A stretch of DNA of 40,915 nucleotides from Micromonospora sp. HK10 (lineage in GTDB: Bacteria; Actinomycetota; Actinomycetes; Mycobacteriales; Micromonosporaceae), in NCBI RefSeq assembly GCF_000982955.1, contig NZ_KQ058816.1, positions 1-40,915 of the forward strand, written 5' to 3'. A model generated the notes under the pieces. That model had not been told where the DNA came from. It saw only the letters and a program-made list of their open reading frames with translations, and made no database searches. The position numbers and the translations under genes are program-made. Shown here one piece after another: positions 16,163 through 23,640 of this stretch; the first letter of the stretch is position 1; every line of letters begins with the position of its first letter.

Positions 16163-17563
16163 TCAGCCCGGCCGGGCCCCGCCTACGGTGTTCGGTGGAT
16201 CGGGCTCGTCCGTCCGGCCGATCCCGTCGATGCCCGCCGCGGTGGCGATCCGGCCCGTGGCCACCAGCGCCGCGCCGATCGCGCCGACCTCCGGGTTGCG
16301 CTGGTAGCACACGCTGCGCGGGGCCAAGGCCTGGACGAACGCGGCCCGCCACCAGGCGGAGCCGGCCATGGCGCCGCCACCCAGCACCACCTCGGTCGGA
16401 CCCGCGGCGCCCGTCTCCAGCACGGCCAGGTCGTCGGCGATGATCCCGCACAGCCCGGTCATCAGCCCGGCGAGGATGTCCACGGCGGTGCTGCCGAAGG
16501 TGAGCCCGGCCAGCTCCCCCGAGCCGGCGGGCGCGAGGCCGGGCGGCCGGTCACCGCCGAACCGCGGGTTGACCCGGATGTGCCGGCGCCGGGCCGCCCC
16601 GGCCAGCGCCGCCTCCAGCTCGGCGCCCTCGGGCAACCGCAGCTCCCGCCGCGCCCAGGCGTACAGATTCCCCCCGCTGGAGTACGCCGCCCCGGTCACC
16701 ACGTACTCGTCGTCGACCCGGTAGCGCCACAGCTCGGCGGCGAGCGGTGGCAGCTCGGCCCCGGCCGGTACCGCCTGGAGCAGGCGTACCGCTGCGGAGG
16801 TGCCCACCGTGACTGCCGCGCGGGACGGGTCGACGCAGCCGGAACCGACGTTGGAGGCGGCCCCGTCACCGACCGGGGCGCACCAGTTGGCCCGGGCCAG
16901 CGCCGGCCAGCGGCGGGCATGCTCGCGGCGGAGCCGCCCCTGCCAGCCCTGCGGGGCCACCGCCGGCAGCTCCGCCGGATGTACGCCGGCCAGCTCGGTC
17001 GCCTCGGCGTCCCAGACGATCCGGCGCAGGTCCAGCAGCCCGGTGCCGGAGGCCATCGACATGGACATCGGCGCCTCGTCGAGCAGCGCGCCGAGGACGT
17101 ACTCGACCAGCCCCACGAACCGGTCCACCCGGGATCCGCACCGCTGCCGCAGCCAGGGCAGCCGCACCGTCCAGTAGCAGCGGTGCCACCAGGTGCCGGT
17201 GCGCTGGTGGAACGCGTCGGCATCGGCCGGCCCGGGCCCACCGGCCGGCGCGGGGCGGGTGTCCAACCAGGTCAGCACCGGGCCGAGCGGGGCGCCGTCG
17301 ACGCCCAGCGGCAGCACCGAGTGCCACTGCGCGGAGAGCGCGACCAGCTCGACGTCGTGCAGGTGCCCGCCGGCGGCCAGCTCGTCCAGGCACTCGAAGA
17401 GACTGGCCAGGTAGCCGGGGCCGTCCAGGGTGCCGGTGCCGTCCTCGCCGGTGCTCAGGTGCACCTTGCGGCGGGCGAGCGCGCCGGGACGCGGGGCGCA
17501 GCCCTCGTCGAGCACGAGTCCCCGTACCGATGAGGTGCCCAGATCCACCGCGAGAATGTCCAT
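16163..17563 (-). CDS. FGGY family carbohydrate kinase (gluconokinase-like)
   Basis: A 466-aa member of the FGGY sugar kinases. The N-terminal phosphate-1 motif VDLGTSSVRG, the central 'AAVTVGTSAAVR' (phosphate-2) and the C-terminal 'VVLGGGAMAGSAWW' adenosine motif are all visible. Such kinases phosphorylate gluconate, xylulose, ribulose or glycerol; the short N-terminal motif and overall pattern recall gluconokinases, but the substrate cannot be fixed. Start ATG 17563; TAGGTT (17572-17577 on this strand) ends 8 nt upstream with no SD, suggesting leaderless expression. 107 nt separate it from the kinase gene, so co-transcription is possible but not required. Confidence 0.87.
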   Translation of the reverse strand: MDILAVDLGTSSVRGLVLDEGCAPRPGALARRKVHLSTGEDGTGTLDGPGYLASLFECLDELAAGGHLHDVELVALSAQWHSVLPLGVDGAPLGPVLTWLDTRPAPAGGPGPADADAFHQRTGTWWHRCYWTVRLPWLRQRCGSRVDRFVGLVEYVLGALLDEAPMSMSMASGTGLLDLRRIVWDAEATELAGVHPAELPAVAPQGWQGRLRREHARRWPALARANWCAPVGDGAASNVGSGCVDPSRAAVTVGTSAAVRLLQAVPAGAELPPLAAELWRYRVDDEYVVTGAAYSSGGNLYAWARRELRLPEGAELEAALAGAARRRHIRVNPRFGGDRPPGLAPAGSGELAGLTFGSTAVDILAGLMTGLCGIIADDLAVLETGAAGPTEVVLGGGAMAGSAWWRAAFVQALAPRSVCYQRNPEVGAIGAALVATGRIATAAGIDGIGRTDEPDPPNTVGGARPG

Positions 17564-17571
17564 CGCCGGTC

Positions 17572-17577
17572 AACCTA
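17572..17577 (-). promoter_or_regulatory. -10 box of a leaderless start (FGGY kinase)
   Basis: TAGGTT on the minus strand, 8 nt before ATG 17563, with no SD between. Confidence 0.4.
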
Positions 17578-17656
17578 CCCGCCGGGACGGGCGGTGAAGC
17601 CAAGATCCGTGTGCCCCGGACGCGTCGATCGGGTTCCCCGGCAGGGTCGGCTCGCG

Positions 17657-17662
17657 TACAGT
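17657..17662 (+). promoter_or_regulatory. -10 box of the Trp attenuator transcript
   Basis: TACAGT fits TANNNT and ends 7 nt before the ATG of the leader peptide, so the leader message is probably leaderless. The -35 region (TTCCCC at 17634-17639, 17-nt spacer) is weak. Confidence 0.55.
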
Positions 17663-17669
17663 GATCGTC

Positions 17670-17729
17670 ATGCCCGCGCACCTGTCCTGCTGGTGGCCCG
17701 CCGACCCGGCGGCCCACCCCCGCGCGTAG
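17670..17729 (+). CDS. trpL: Trp leader peptide (attenuator)
   Basis: A 19-codon ORF, MPAHLSCWWPADPAAHPRA, with two adjacent Trp codons (TGG TGG, 17691-17696) at residues 8-9 and a TAG stop at 17727. Tandem Trp codons in a short ORF upstream of an anthranilate synthase-type gene are the hallmark of ribosome-mediated attenuation. There is no SD; the -10 box 7 nt upstream implies leaderless translation. The peptide itself needs no function: stalling of the ribosome at the Trp codons is the signal. Confidence 0.8.
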   Translation: MPAHLSCWWPADPAAHPRA

Positions 17730-17762
17730 CTTCCCCACGCGGCCGCCCGACGAGGCGGCCGC
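17695..17762 (+). promoter_or_regulatory. Four-arm transcription attenuator
   Basis: Arm 1 GGCCCGCC (17695-17702, beginning within the second Trp codon) pairs with arm 2 GGCGGCC (17708-17714). Arm 2 can instead pair with arm 3 GGCCGCC (17741-17747). Arm 3, as GCGGCCGCC (17739-17747), pairs perfectly with arm 4 GGCGGCCGC (17754-17762) over 9 bp with a 6-nt loop: the terminator. A ribosome stalled at the Trp codons would cover arm 1 and favour 2:3 (antiterminator); with plentiful charged tRNA-Trp, 3:4 forms. No T-run follows 3:4, as usual in this GC range. Confidence 0.75.
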
Positions 17763-17770
17763 CGGTCCAT

Positions 17771-17784
17771 CCCGGTGCACCGGG
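17771..17784. promoter_or_regulatory. Perfect 14-bp palindrome in the leader
   Basis: CCCGGTGCACCGGG lies between the attenuator terminator and the start codon. It could be a protein site or an extra hairpin in the leader RNA; nothing in the sequence decides. Confidence 0.3.
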
Positions 17785-17823
17785 TCGCCCCATCGGCGGC
17801 CTCCGGCCCACCGAGGAGACCCG

Positions 17824-19770
17824 ATGACCCGCCCGCACGACCCGCTCGCCGCCGTCGCGGCCGGCCGCGACCCCGGCCCGTTCGCCCTCGTCCGCCGCGA
17901 AGGCGCCGACCACGTCGACCTGTTCACCGGCCCGGTACGCACCGCCGACCGGCTCGCCGAGCTGCCGCTGCCCGAGGGCGGTCCGGGGCCGCACACGCTG
18001 GCCCTGGTCCCGTACCGACAGGTCGCCGAACGCGGTTTCGCCTGCGTCGACGACGGCACGCCGATGGAGTACCTGACGGTCGCCCGGCACCGGCGGATCC
18101 CGCTCGACGAGGTGGTGGCCGCGCTGCCGGACCAGCCGGTGGTGACCCGCGACGCCGCCTTCGACATCTCCGACGCCGAGTACGCCGAGGTCGTCGGCCG
18201 GGTGCTGGCCGAGGAGATCGGCGGGGGCGCGGGCGCCAACTTCGTCATCCACCGCACGCTGCGGGCCACCGTGGCCGGCGAGCCGCTGCGGGCGGCCCTG
18301 GCCGCGCTGCGCCGGCTGCTGCTCGGCGAGCGTGGGGCGTACTGGACCTTCGTGGTGCACACGGGCACCCGGACGCTGGTCGGGGCGAGCCCGGAACGGC
18401 ACGTCAGCGTGGACGACGGCCTGGTGATGATGAACCCGATCAGCGGCACCTTCCGGCACAGCGGCGCGGCGGCCGACCGGGCGGCCCTGCTCGACTTCCT
18501 GCACGACGACAAGGAGGTCGAGGAGCTGTACATGGTGCTCGACGAGGAACTGAAGATGATGGCGACCGTCGCCGAGCACGGCGGCCAGGTGGTCGGGCCG
18601 TACCTGAAGGAGATGGCCCACCTGACGCACACCGAGTACCTGCTCGCCGGCCGCGGTTCCCGCGACGTGCGGGAGGTGCTGCGGGAAACCATGTTCGCCC
18701 CGACCGTGACCGGCAGCCCGATGGAGAACGCCTGCCGGGTGATCGCCCGGCACGAACGGACCGGCCGCCGCTACTACGCCGGGGTGCTCGCCCTGCTCGG
18801 CCGGGACGCCGAGGGCCGGCAGACCCTGGACGCGCCGATCCTGATCCGCACCGCCGAGCTCTCCCCCGCCGGCGAGCTGCGGGTGCCGGTCGGGGCCACC
18901 CTGGTCCGGCACTCCACCGCCGCCGGCGAGGTGGCCGAGACGCACGCGAAGGCGGCGGGCGTGCTGGCCGCGTTCGGGCTCGGCCCGCAGGCCCCGGCGG
19001 ACGACCGGGGCACCGGCCCGGCCACGCCGCACCGGGCGCCGGCCCCGCCGCTGGCCGAGGACCCGCAGGTACACGCCGCGCTGGCCGCCCGCAACGCGCC
19101 GCTGGCCCGGTTCTGGCTGGACCAGCGCACCCCGGGCGCGACCGCGCTGCCGGGGCTGGCCGGCCGGCGGGCGCTGATCGTGGACGGCGAGGACACCTTC
19201 ACCGGGATGCTCGCCCACCAGCTCGGTGCGCTCGGGTTGAGCGTACGGCGCCGCGACTGGCACCGTCCCGGCCCGGTCGGCGGGTACGACCTCGTGGTGG
19301 TCGGCCCCGGCCCGGGTGACCCGAACGACCTGGCCGACCCGAAGATGGCGACCCTGCGCGCGCTGCTGGCCGAGCTGCTGGCGGCGGCCCGGCCGACCCT
19401 CGCGGTCTGCCTGGGCCACCAGCTGCTCGCCGGCCTGCTCGGCTTGCGGCTGGACCGCCGGGACGCGCCCTACCAGGGGTTGCAGCGGGAGGTGACGCTC
19501 TTCGGCACGCCCCGCCGGGTCGGCTTCTACTCCAGCTTCACGGCCCGCGCCGGGGTGGACCGGCTGGCCGGCCCGTACGGGCCGGTGGAGCTGTCCCGCG
19601 ACCCGGTGGACGGGTCGGTGCACGCGCTGCGCGGGTCCGGTTTCGCGGGCGTGCAGTTCCACCCGGAGTCGGTGCTCAGCCGGGACGGGATGGCGGTGCT
19701 GGCGGAGCTGCTCGGCCATCTTCTCGCCCGACCGGCGCTCACCGGGCATGGATCGGACGATCGCGGGTAG
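17824..19770 (+). CDS. Fused anthranilate/ADIC synthase (PhzE/TrpEG type)
   Basis: A 648-aa fusion. Residues 1-385 form a chorismate-binding domain with 'NPISGTFRH' (204-212), 'DDKEVEELYMVLDEELKMM' and 'FAPTVTGSPMENACRVI'. Residues 447-640 form a class I glutamine amidotransferase with nucleophile Cys529 in AVCLGHQLL and the His613/Glu615 pair in QFHPES. It would use glutamine-derived ammonia to aminate chorismate, giving anthranilate or, as in phenazine PhzE, 2-amino-2-deoxyisochorismate (ADIC). Length and motif style resemble PhzE (about 630 aa), but the Trp-responsive leader argues for a link to tryptophan supply. Start ATG 17824 follows GAGGAGA. No other phenazine or trp genes adjoin it. 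Confidence 0.85.
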   Translation: MTRPHDPLAAVAAGRDPGPFALVRREGADHVDLFTGPVRTADRLAELPLPEGGPGPHTLALVPYRQVAERGFACVDDGTPMEYLTVARHRRIPLDEVVAALPDQPVVTRDAAFDISDAEYAEVVGRVLAEEIGGGAGANFVIHRTLRATVAGEPLRAALAALRRLLLGERGAYWTFVVHTGTRTLVGASPERHVSVDDGLVMMNPISGTFRHSGAAADRAALLDFLHDDKEVEELYMVLDEELKMMATVAEHGGQVVGPYLKEMAHLTHTEYLLAGRGSRDVREVLRETMFAPTVTGSPMENACRVIARHERTGRRYYAGVLALLGRDAEGRQTLDAPILIRTAELSPAGELRVPVGATLVRHSTAAGEVAETHAKAAGVLAAFGLGPQAPADDRGTGPATPHRAPAPPLAEDPQVHAALAARNAPLARFWLDQRTPGATALPGLAGRRALIVDGEDTFTGMLAHQLGALGLSVRRRDWHRPGPVGGYDLVVVGPGPGDPNDLADPKMATLRALLAELLAAARPTLAVCLGHQLLAGLLGLRLDRRDAPYQGLQREVTLFGTPRRVGFYSSFTARAGVDRLAGPYGPVELSRDPVDGSVHALRGSGFAGVQFHPESVLSRDGMAVLAELLGHLLARPALTGHGSDDRG

Positions 19771-19775
19771 GGCAT

Positions 19776-19833
19776 GCGGTGACCGGTGGTTCGGGCGGGT
19801 TCGAGAGCCCTCGTCCGAACCACCGGTCGCCAC
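19776..19833. terminator. Bidirectional terminator between synthase and WrbA genes
   Basis: GACCGGTGGTTCGG (19781-19794) and CCGAACCACCGGTC (19815-19828) form a perfect 14-bp stem, extendable on the outside with G-U pairs, around a 20-nt loop that can itself fold. It lies between convergent stops. Confidence 0.75.
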
Positions 19834-19840
19834 GTCACGC

Positions 19841-20458
19841 TCAGCCGGCCAGGCCCCGCTTCAGCGCGGCACCCATCTGCACCGCCCGCTTGGCCGTGAG
19901 CGCGGTGGCGCCGAGGGCCAGGTGGTCCGGGGCGATCTCCCCGTTGTTGCTGGTGTGCGAGGCGCCGTACGGGTTGCCGGCGACGAACTGGCTGGGGTCG
20001 GTGTAGCCGGGGGTGACCACGATGCCGCCCCAGTGGTAGAAGATCGTGTACAGCGAGAGCAGGGTGGCCTCCTGGCCGCCGTGCGAGGTCGCTGTCGAGG
20101 TGAAGCCGCTGTAGACCTTGTTGGCCAGCGCGCCCTGGGCCCAGAGCGGGCCGGTGGTGTCGATGAACTGCTTGAGCTGCGCCGCGACCATTCCGTACCG
20201 GGTGGGCGATCCCATGATCACCACGTCGGCCCAGGACAGGTCGTCCGGCTGGGCCTCCATCACGTCCTGCGTCTCCAGGCGGTGCGCCTGCCAACCCGAG
20301 TTGGACCGGATCGCCTCGTCGGGCGCCAGCTCGCGGACCTTGCGCAGGCGTACCTCGGCCCCGGCCTCGCCGGCGGCCTCGACCGCCGCCTGCGCCATCT
20401 GGTACGTGATTCCGGTCGCGCTGTAGTAGATCACCGCGGCCTTGACCTGGCCATCCAT
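19841..20458 (-). CDS. wrbA: NAD(P)H:quinone oxidoreductase, WrbA family flavodoxin
   Basis: A 205-aa flavodoxin-like protein. The FMN phosphate loop is 'YYSATGITYQMAQ' (about 10-22), and 'MGSPTRYGMVAAQLKQFIDTTGPLW' and 'SHGGQEATLLSLYTIFYHWGGIVV' are typical WrbA segments. It reduces quinones by two electrons using NAD(P)H, protecting against redox stress; cytoplasmic or membrane-associated tetramer. Start ATG 20458 has GAGGAGGA upstream. A TTGACA at 20556-20551 on this strand could be its -35, but the matching -10 is poor. The name 'Trp repressor binding' is historical and gives no link to the neighbouring Trp-regulated gene. Confidence 0.92.
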   Translation of the reverse strand: MDGQVKAAVIYYSATGITYQMAQAAVEAAGEAGAEVRLRKVRELAPDEAIRSNSGWQAHRLETQDVMEAQPDDLSWADVVIMGSPTRYGMVAAQLKQFIDTTGPLWAQGALANKVYSGFTSTATSHGGQEATLLSLYTIFYHWGGIVVTPGYTDPSQFVAGNPYGASHTSNNGEIAPDHLALGATALTAKRAVQMGAALKRGLAG

Positions 20459-20749
20459 CAGACGTGTCCTCCTCGGTGTCGGTCAGCGCCGACGCCTACC
20501 CGGTGGCTGCCTGGGCAAACGGGGCCGGTGCCAGGCCGGCCGCGCACCGCTGTCAATCACTTGTCGGGGCTCAAGATTTGCGCAAGTTCCGGAGGGAAGC
20601 GCCGCCTGGGTCGCCGGCACCGGGGATCCTGTTCGCACCGGTGCCGGCACAGCCGCCGCCCCTGCACCGGGGCACCTGAACGGGGGATCGCGCTCCGCCG
20701 GCAACGCGGCTGGCGTAGCGCGATCAGGGGCTCTCTCCCCCAGCGACGC
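20459..20749. other. Non-coding stretch between wrbA and a small membrane protein gene
   Basis: No ORF of merit. It contains the possible wrbA -35 box, a small palindrome CTTGCGCAA-like around 20577-20585, and the terminator of the downstream minus-strand gene. Confidence 0.5.
20686..20725 (-). terminator. Terminator of the small membrane protein gene
   Basis: GATCGCGCT (20686-20694) and AGCGCGATC (20717-20725) pair over 9 bp, and the enclosed CGCCGGC/GCTGGCG extends the stem with one mismatch. It starts 25 nt past the stop at 20750. Confidence 0.65.
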
Positions 20750-21142
20750 TCAGTCGAGCTTGTCCCGCAGGTCGCTGACCCGCTTCTCCAGCCGGTCCAC
20801 CGCCTGCTTGTTGTTGACGAACGTGCTGATGCCGGCGGCGAGGGCGAGCCCGAGCAGCACCGCCAGGACGCTGAGCACCAGGCCACCGATCGCCACGCCC
20901 CGCCCGGTGACTCCCGGGCGCTGGCTCATCCGCAGCCCGACGATGCCCAGGATGACGCCGATGATCCCGAGCACCAGCCCGACCGAGGCCAGGATCGCGG
21001 TGAGCACGCTGAGCAGGGCCGCCACCCCGAACACGAGCGCGAACGTCGCCGCGGCGCTGGTCTTCGCCCGGGTGGGTCCGGCCGCTGGCCGGGTGGCGGC
21101 GTTTCGGCCGGCACCCGGTGCCGGTTCACTGGACGCTGTCAT
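20750..21142 (-). CDS. Small DUF4190-like membrane protein
   Basis: A 130-aa protein: an Ala/Pro/Thr-rich cytoplasmic N-terminus (1-30), three hydrophobic helices (about 33-55, 56-73, 85-108) with 'LGIIGVILGIVGLRMSQRPGVTGRGVAIGGLVLSV', and a short coiled C-terminus (AVDRLEKRVSDLRDKLD). The GIxGxxLGxxG-type helix pair resembles DUF4190 proteins of actinobacteria, whose function is unknown. Start ATG 21142 has GCGAGGTG 6-7 nt upstream; the longer frame to 21205 lacks this. Divergent from the PRC/DUF2382 gene. Confidence 0.72.
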   Translation of the reverse strand: MTASSEPAPGAGRNAATRPAAGPTRAKTSAAATFALVFGVAALLSVLTAILASVGLVLGIIGVILGIVGLRMSQRPGVTGRGVAIGGLVLSVLAVLLGLALAAGISTFVNNKQAVDRLEKRVSDLRDKLD

Positions 21143-21210
21143 CAGCACACCTCGCAATCCTCGCACCGGTTTCCGGCGGCGCATCCCCGCTCCGGCGGCC
21201 TTCATGCGTC

Positions 21211-21283
21211 GCGTCGGCGGGCATTTCCGGCACCGCTGCCGCTCCTCCTCCTATTCGTCCCGGTTCCGCGGAATGCCCGACGC
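21211..21283. repeat. Imperfect inverted repeat between divergent genes
   Basis: GCGTCGGCGGGCATTTCCGG (21211-21230) is matched in inverse, with small gaps, by 21265-21283; the cores CGGGCATT and AATGCCCG are exact. It may be an operator pair or a hairpin upstream of the PRC/DUF2382 gene. Confidence 0.4.
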
Positions 21284-21328
21284 ACCGGCGGGGACTCAGG
21301 TCGTGACCCACGAGAGGAAGGACGAACC

Positions 21329-22057
21329 ATGCGACTGACCGAGCAGCAGGTGCGTTCGCTGTACGGACAGGACGTCCAGGACCGCTCGGGCGCCAAGATC
21401 GGCAGTGTGGGCCAGGTATGGGCCGACGCCGCCGGGGAGGCGACCTGGGTCAGCGTGAAGACCGGGGTGATGGGCCACCGTGAGCAGATGGCTCCGCTCC
21501 AGGCGGCCCGGATGCAGCCGGACGGCCCGCTCCAGGTGCCGTACGACAAGGCGACCGTCCGCAGCGCCCCGGCCGTCGAGACCGGCACCGACCAGCCGCT
21601 CAGCGTGGATCAGCTCACCCAGCTGTACCAGCACTACCAGCTCGGGGAGCAGGCCGCGCAGCCGCCTCAGCGGATGCCGGGCGCGCCGGAGGTGACCCGG
21701 TCCGAGGAGCGACTGCGGGTCGGCACCGAGAGCGAGCCGGCCGGCACGGCCCGCCTGAACAAGCGGGTGGTGACCGAGAACGTGCAGACGAGTGTTCCGG
21801 TCGAGCACGACGAGGTGACCGTGGTGCACGAGCCGGTCAGCGAGGCCGACCGGGGTGCCGCCCGGGCGGAGATCGGCGAGGAGCAGCGCGAGATGGAGCT
21901 GCGCGCCGAGCGTCCGGTGGTCGGCAAGGAGCAGGTCCCGGTCGAGCGGGTCCGGCTGACCAAGGACGAGGTCGTCGAGGAGCAGCCGGTCAACGCGCAG
22001 GTCCGCCGGGAACTGGTGGACGCCGACGTGCCGGAGCGGGCACGCCGGAACCGCTGA
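21329..22057 (+). CDS. PRC-barrel and DUF2382 domain protein (stress-associated)
   Basis: A 242-aa protein. An N-terminal PRC barrel (about 8-80, 'VRSLYGQDVQDRSGAKIGSV') is joined to a C-terminal DUF2382 domain (about 122-235) with the charged pattern 'RVVTENVQTSVPVEHDEVTV' and 'RPVVGKEQVPVERVRLTKDEV'. Such fusions are common in actinobacteria and deinococci and are often induced by desiccation or general stress; the molecular role is unknown. No signal peptide. Start ATG 21329 follows AGAGGAAGG. Single gene. Confidence 0.88.
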   Translation: MRLTEQQVRSLYGQDVQDRSGAKIGSVGQVWADAAGEATWVSVKTGVMGHREQMAPLQAARMQPDGPLQVPYDKATVRSAPAVETGTDQPLSVDQLTQLYQHYQLGEQAAQPPQRMPGAPEVTRSEERLRVGTESEPAGTARLNKRVVTENVQTSVPVEHDEVTVVHEPVSEADRGAARAEIGEEQREMELRAERPVVGKEQVPVERVRLTKDEVVEEQPVNAQVRRELVDADVPERARRNR

Positions 22058-22136
22058 CCGACGTGCGTACCGGGCGGGTGGGCGATGCCCGCCCGGCCCG
22101 GTTGTCGGCGGACCGCACGTCGTCGTACCGGCGATC

Positions 22137-22142
22137 TATGCT
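22137..22142 (+). promoter_or_regulatory. -10 box upstream of the AlkZ-type gene
   Basis: TATGCT fits TANNNT. The start codon is 29 nt downstream with its own SD (GAAGGG), so this message would be led rather than leaderless. Confidence 0.4.
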
Positions 22143-22171
22143 GGCCGTCCACCGCCGACGAAGGGCCGCTC

Positions 22172-23275
22172 GTGACCGTACGCCTCACCGGCGCCGAGGC
22201 GCTGGCGCTGCGGATGACCAGCCTGCTGCTTCGCCCGCACCCGGTGGCGCGTCCGGGCGGGGTGGCCGAGGTGGTCGAGTGGTTCGGCGCCATGCAGGCC
22301 CAGGACGTGGCGAGCGGCGAGTGGTCGCTCGGCGTACGCCTGCCCGGGCGCACCCAGGCGGATGTGCGCGCGGCGCTGGAGCGGCGGGAGGCGCTGCGGA
22401 CCTGGCCGATGCGCGGCACCGTGCATCTCGTACCGTCCCGCGACGCCCACTGGATGCTCGCGGTGACCGGCGTGCGGATGCTGGCCTCGGCCGCAACCCG
22501 GCAGGCCCAGCTCGGCCTCACCGCGGCCGACGCCGACCGGGCCGCCGACGTGCTCGGTGCCGCCCTGGCCGGCGGGGGCCGGCTGACCCGCGCCGAATGC
22601 CTGGACGTGCTCCGCGCCGCCGGCCTGGACACCGGCGGTCAGCGGGGCTACCACCTGCTCTGGTACGCGAGTCAGCGCGGTGTCACCTGCATCGCCCCCC
22701 AGGTGGGCAAGGAGCAGACGTTCGCCCTGCTGGACGAGTGGGTGCCCGAGCCGCACCGGCCGGAGCGCGACGAGGCGCTCGGCATCCTGGCGCGGCGCTA
22801 TGTGCGCAGCCACGGCCCGGTCACCGCGCACGATCTGGCCCGGTGGACCGGGCTCACCGTGACCGACGCCCGCCGTGGCTTCGCGGTGGCCGGTGACGCG
22901 CTGGCTCCGGTCGAGGTCGACGGTGTGGCGGCGGTGGTCGACGCCACGCTGCTGGACGCCCCACCCGAGCCGGTCGACGACGTACACACGCTGCCCGGCT
23001 TCGACGAATATCTGCTCGGCTTCCGGGACCGCTCGCTGATGCTCGACCCGGCGCACGCCAACGCCGTGGTCCCCGGCAACAACGGGATCTTCCAGTCGAC
23101 CGTGGTACGCGGCGGCCGGGTGGTGGGCATCTGGAAGCGGACGGTCGGGAAGCGTGCCGTCACGGTCACCGTCCAGCCGCTGACCCCGTTCGACGCGGCC
23201 CTGCGGTCCCGGGTGGAGTCCGCCCTGGCCACCTACGCCGATTACCTGGGCCTGCCGCTCCGCAACTCTTGGTGA
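22172..23275 (+). CDS. Winged-helix AlkZ/YcaQ family protein (HTH_42), putative DNA glycosylase
   Basis: A 367-aa HTH_42 protein. The family comprises DNA glycosylases built from tandem winged helices, such as Streptomyces AlkZ (azinomycin resistance) and E. coli YcaQ, which remove bulky or crosslinked alkylated bases. The catalytic Gln-x-Gln of AlkZ-like members is seen as MQAQD (Gln42, Gln44), placing it nearer AlkZ-like than YcaQ-like (Gln-x-Asp). Other signatures: 'RTWPMRGTVHLVP', 'LLPGFDEYLLGF'-like segment 'TLPGFDEYLLGFRDRS', and 'VVPGNNGIFQSTVV'. Start GTG 22172 has GAAGGG 8 nt upstream. It stands alone with no biosynthetic genes, so general alkylation repair is more likely than self-resistance. 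Confidence 0.85.
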   Translation: MTVRLTGAEALALRMTSLLLRPHPVARPGGVAEVVEWFGAMQAQDVASGEWSLGVRLPGRTQADVRAALERREALRTWPMRGTVHLVPSRDAHWMLAVTGVRMLASAATRQAQLGLTAADADRAADVLGAALAGGGRLTRAECLDVLRAAGLDTGGQRGYHLLWYASQRGVTCIAPQVGKEQTFALLDEWVPEPHRPERDEALGILARRYVRSHGPVTAHDLARWTGLTVTDARRGFAVAGDALAPVEVDGVAAVVDATLLDAPPEPVDDVHTLPGFDEYLLGFRDRSLMLDPAHANAVVPGNNGIFQSTVVRGGRVVGIWKRTVGKRAVTVTVQPLTPFDAALRSRVESALATYADYLGLPLRNSW

Positions 23276-23417
23276 CGACTGCCGCTCCGGGCCTACTAGG
23301 GACGGTGCATCACTGAGCGTCACCGGTGGTCGAGGTAGGCCTTCCCCGCCGTTTCCGCCCGCACGCCTTTGACCTGGTGTTTCCTTGGCCCGCCAGCGAA
23401 CCGATCCCTACCCTGGT

Positions 23418-23499
23418 CGCCGCCTTTGCTCTGCAGCCACGGACGCAGCGCTCACGCTCCGTTGCATGCTGCGCCGATGGCTGCAGAGCAAAGGCGGCG
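23418..23499. repeat. Perfect 22-bp inverted repeat with 38-nt spacer
   Basis: Arms 23418-23439 and 23478-23499 are exact reverse complements (core CTTTGCTCTGCAGCCA). The spacer contains a further GCAGC/GCTGC pair. The RNA would fold into one long hairpin. It is far from either flanking gene end to be a simple terminator (143 nt past the stop on the left) and resembles REP- or MITE-like palindromic units. Confidence 0.7.
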
Positions 23500-23626
23500 C
23501 ACCGCCCACCCGGTCGGGCGTGCAGGGCGATTACATTTGGTAGTCGTCGGCACGTGTCGGACCGGGTGGGGGTGCGCGCGTCATGCCGCCGTGGCGGGGT
23601 CCGGCGGTCGGGTGAGAAGGGTCGGA

Positions 23627-23632
23627 CATACT
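23627..23632 (+). promoter_or_regulatory. -10 box of a leaderless start (MazG-like gene)
   Basis: CATACT, one mismatch from TATACT, ends 8 nt before GTG 23641; no SD is present. Confidence 0.4.
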
Positions 23633-23640
23633 GGTCCGCC

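Larger units (their letters stand above)
23276..23640. other. 365-nt gap with a large palindrome
   Basis: No credible gene. The centre is occupied by a perfect 22-bp inverted repeat (23418-23499); the right end carries the promoter of the MazG-like gene. The local composition is slightly more AT-rich than the neighbours. Confidence 0.6.

Noticed and set aside
13464..16307. A 947-aa plus-strand frame opposite the sensor kinase
   Set aside because: Shadow frame; no domain and no SD-supported start, whereas the minus strand has the full kinase.
17570..17827. Short frames on both strands across the Trp attenuator
   Set aside because: They lack SD sequences and conserved content; the 19-codon leader peptide with tandem Trp codons explains the region better.
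17824..20458. A phenazine biosynthetic cluster
   Set aside because: Apart from the PhzE-like enzyme no phenazine gene (isochorismatase, PhzF, PhzA/B, PhzG) is present; WrbA is a general quinone reductase.
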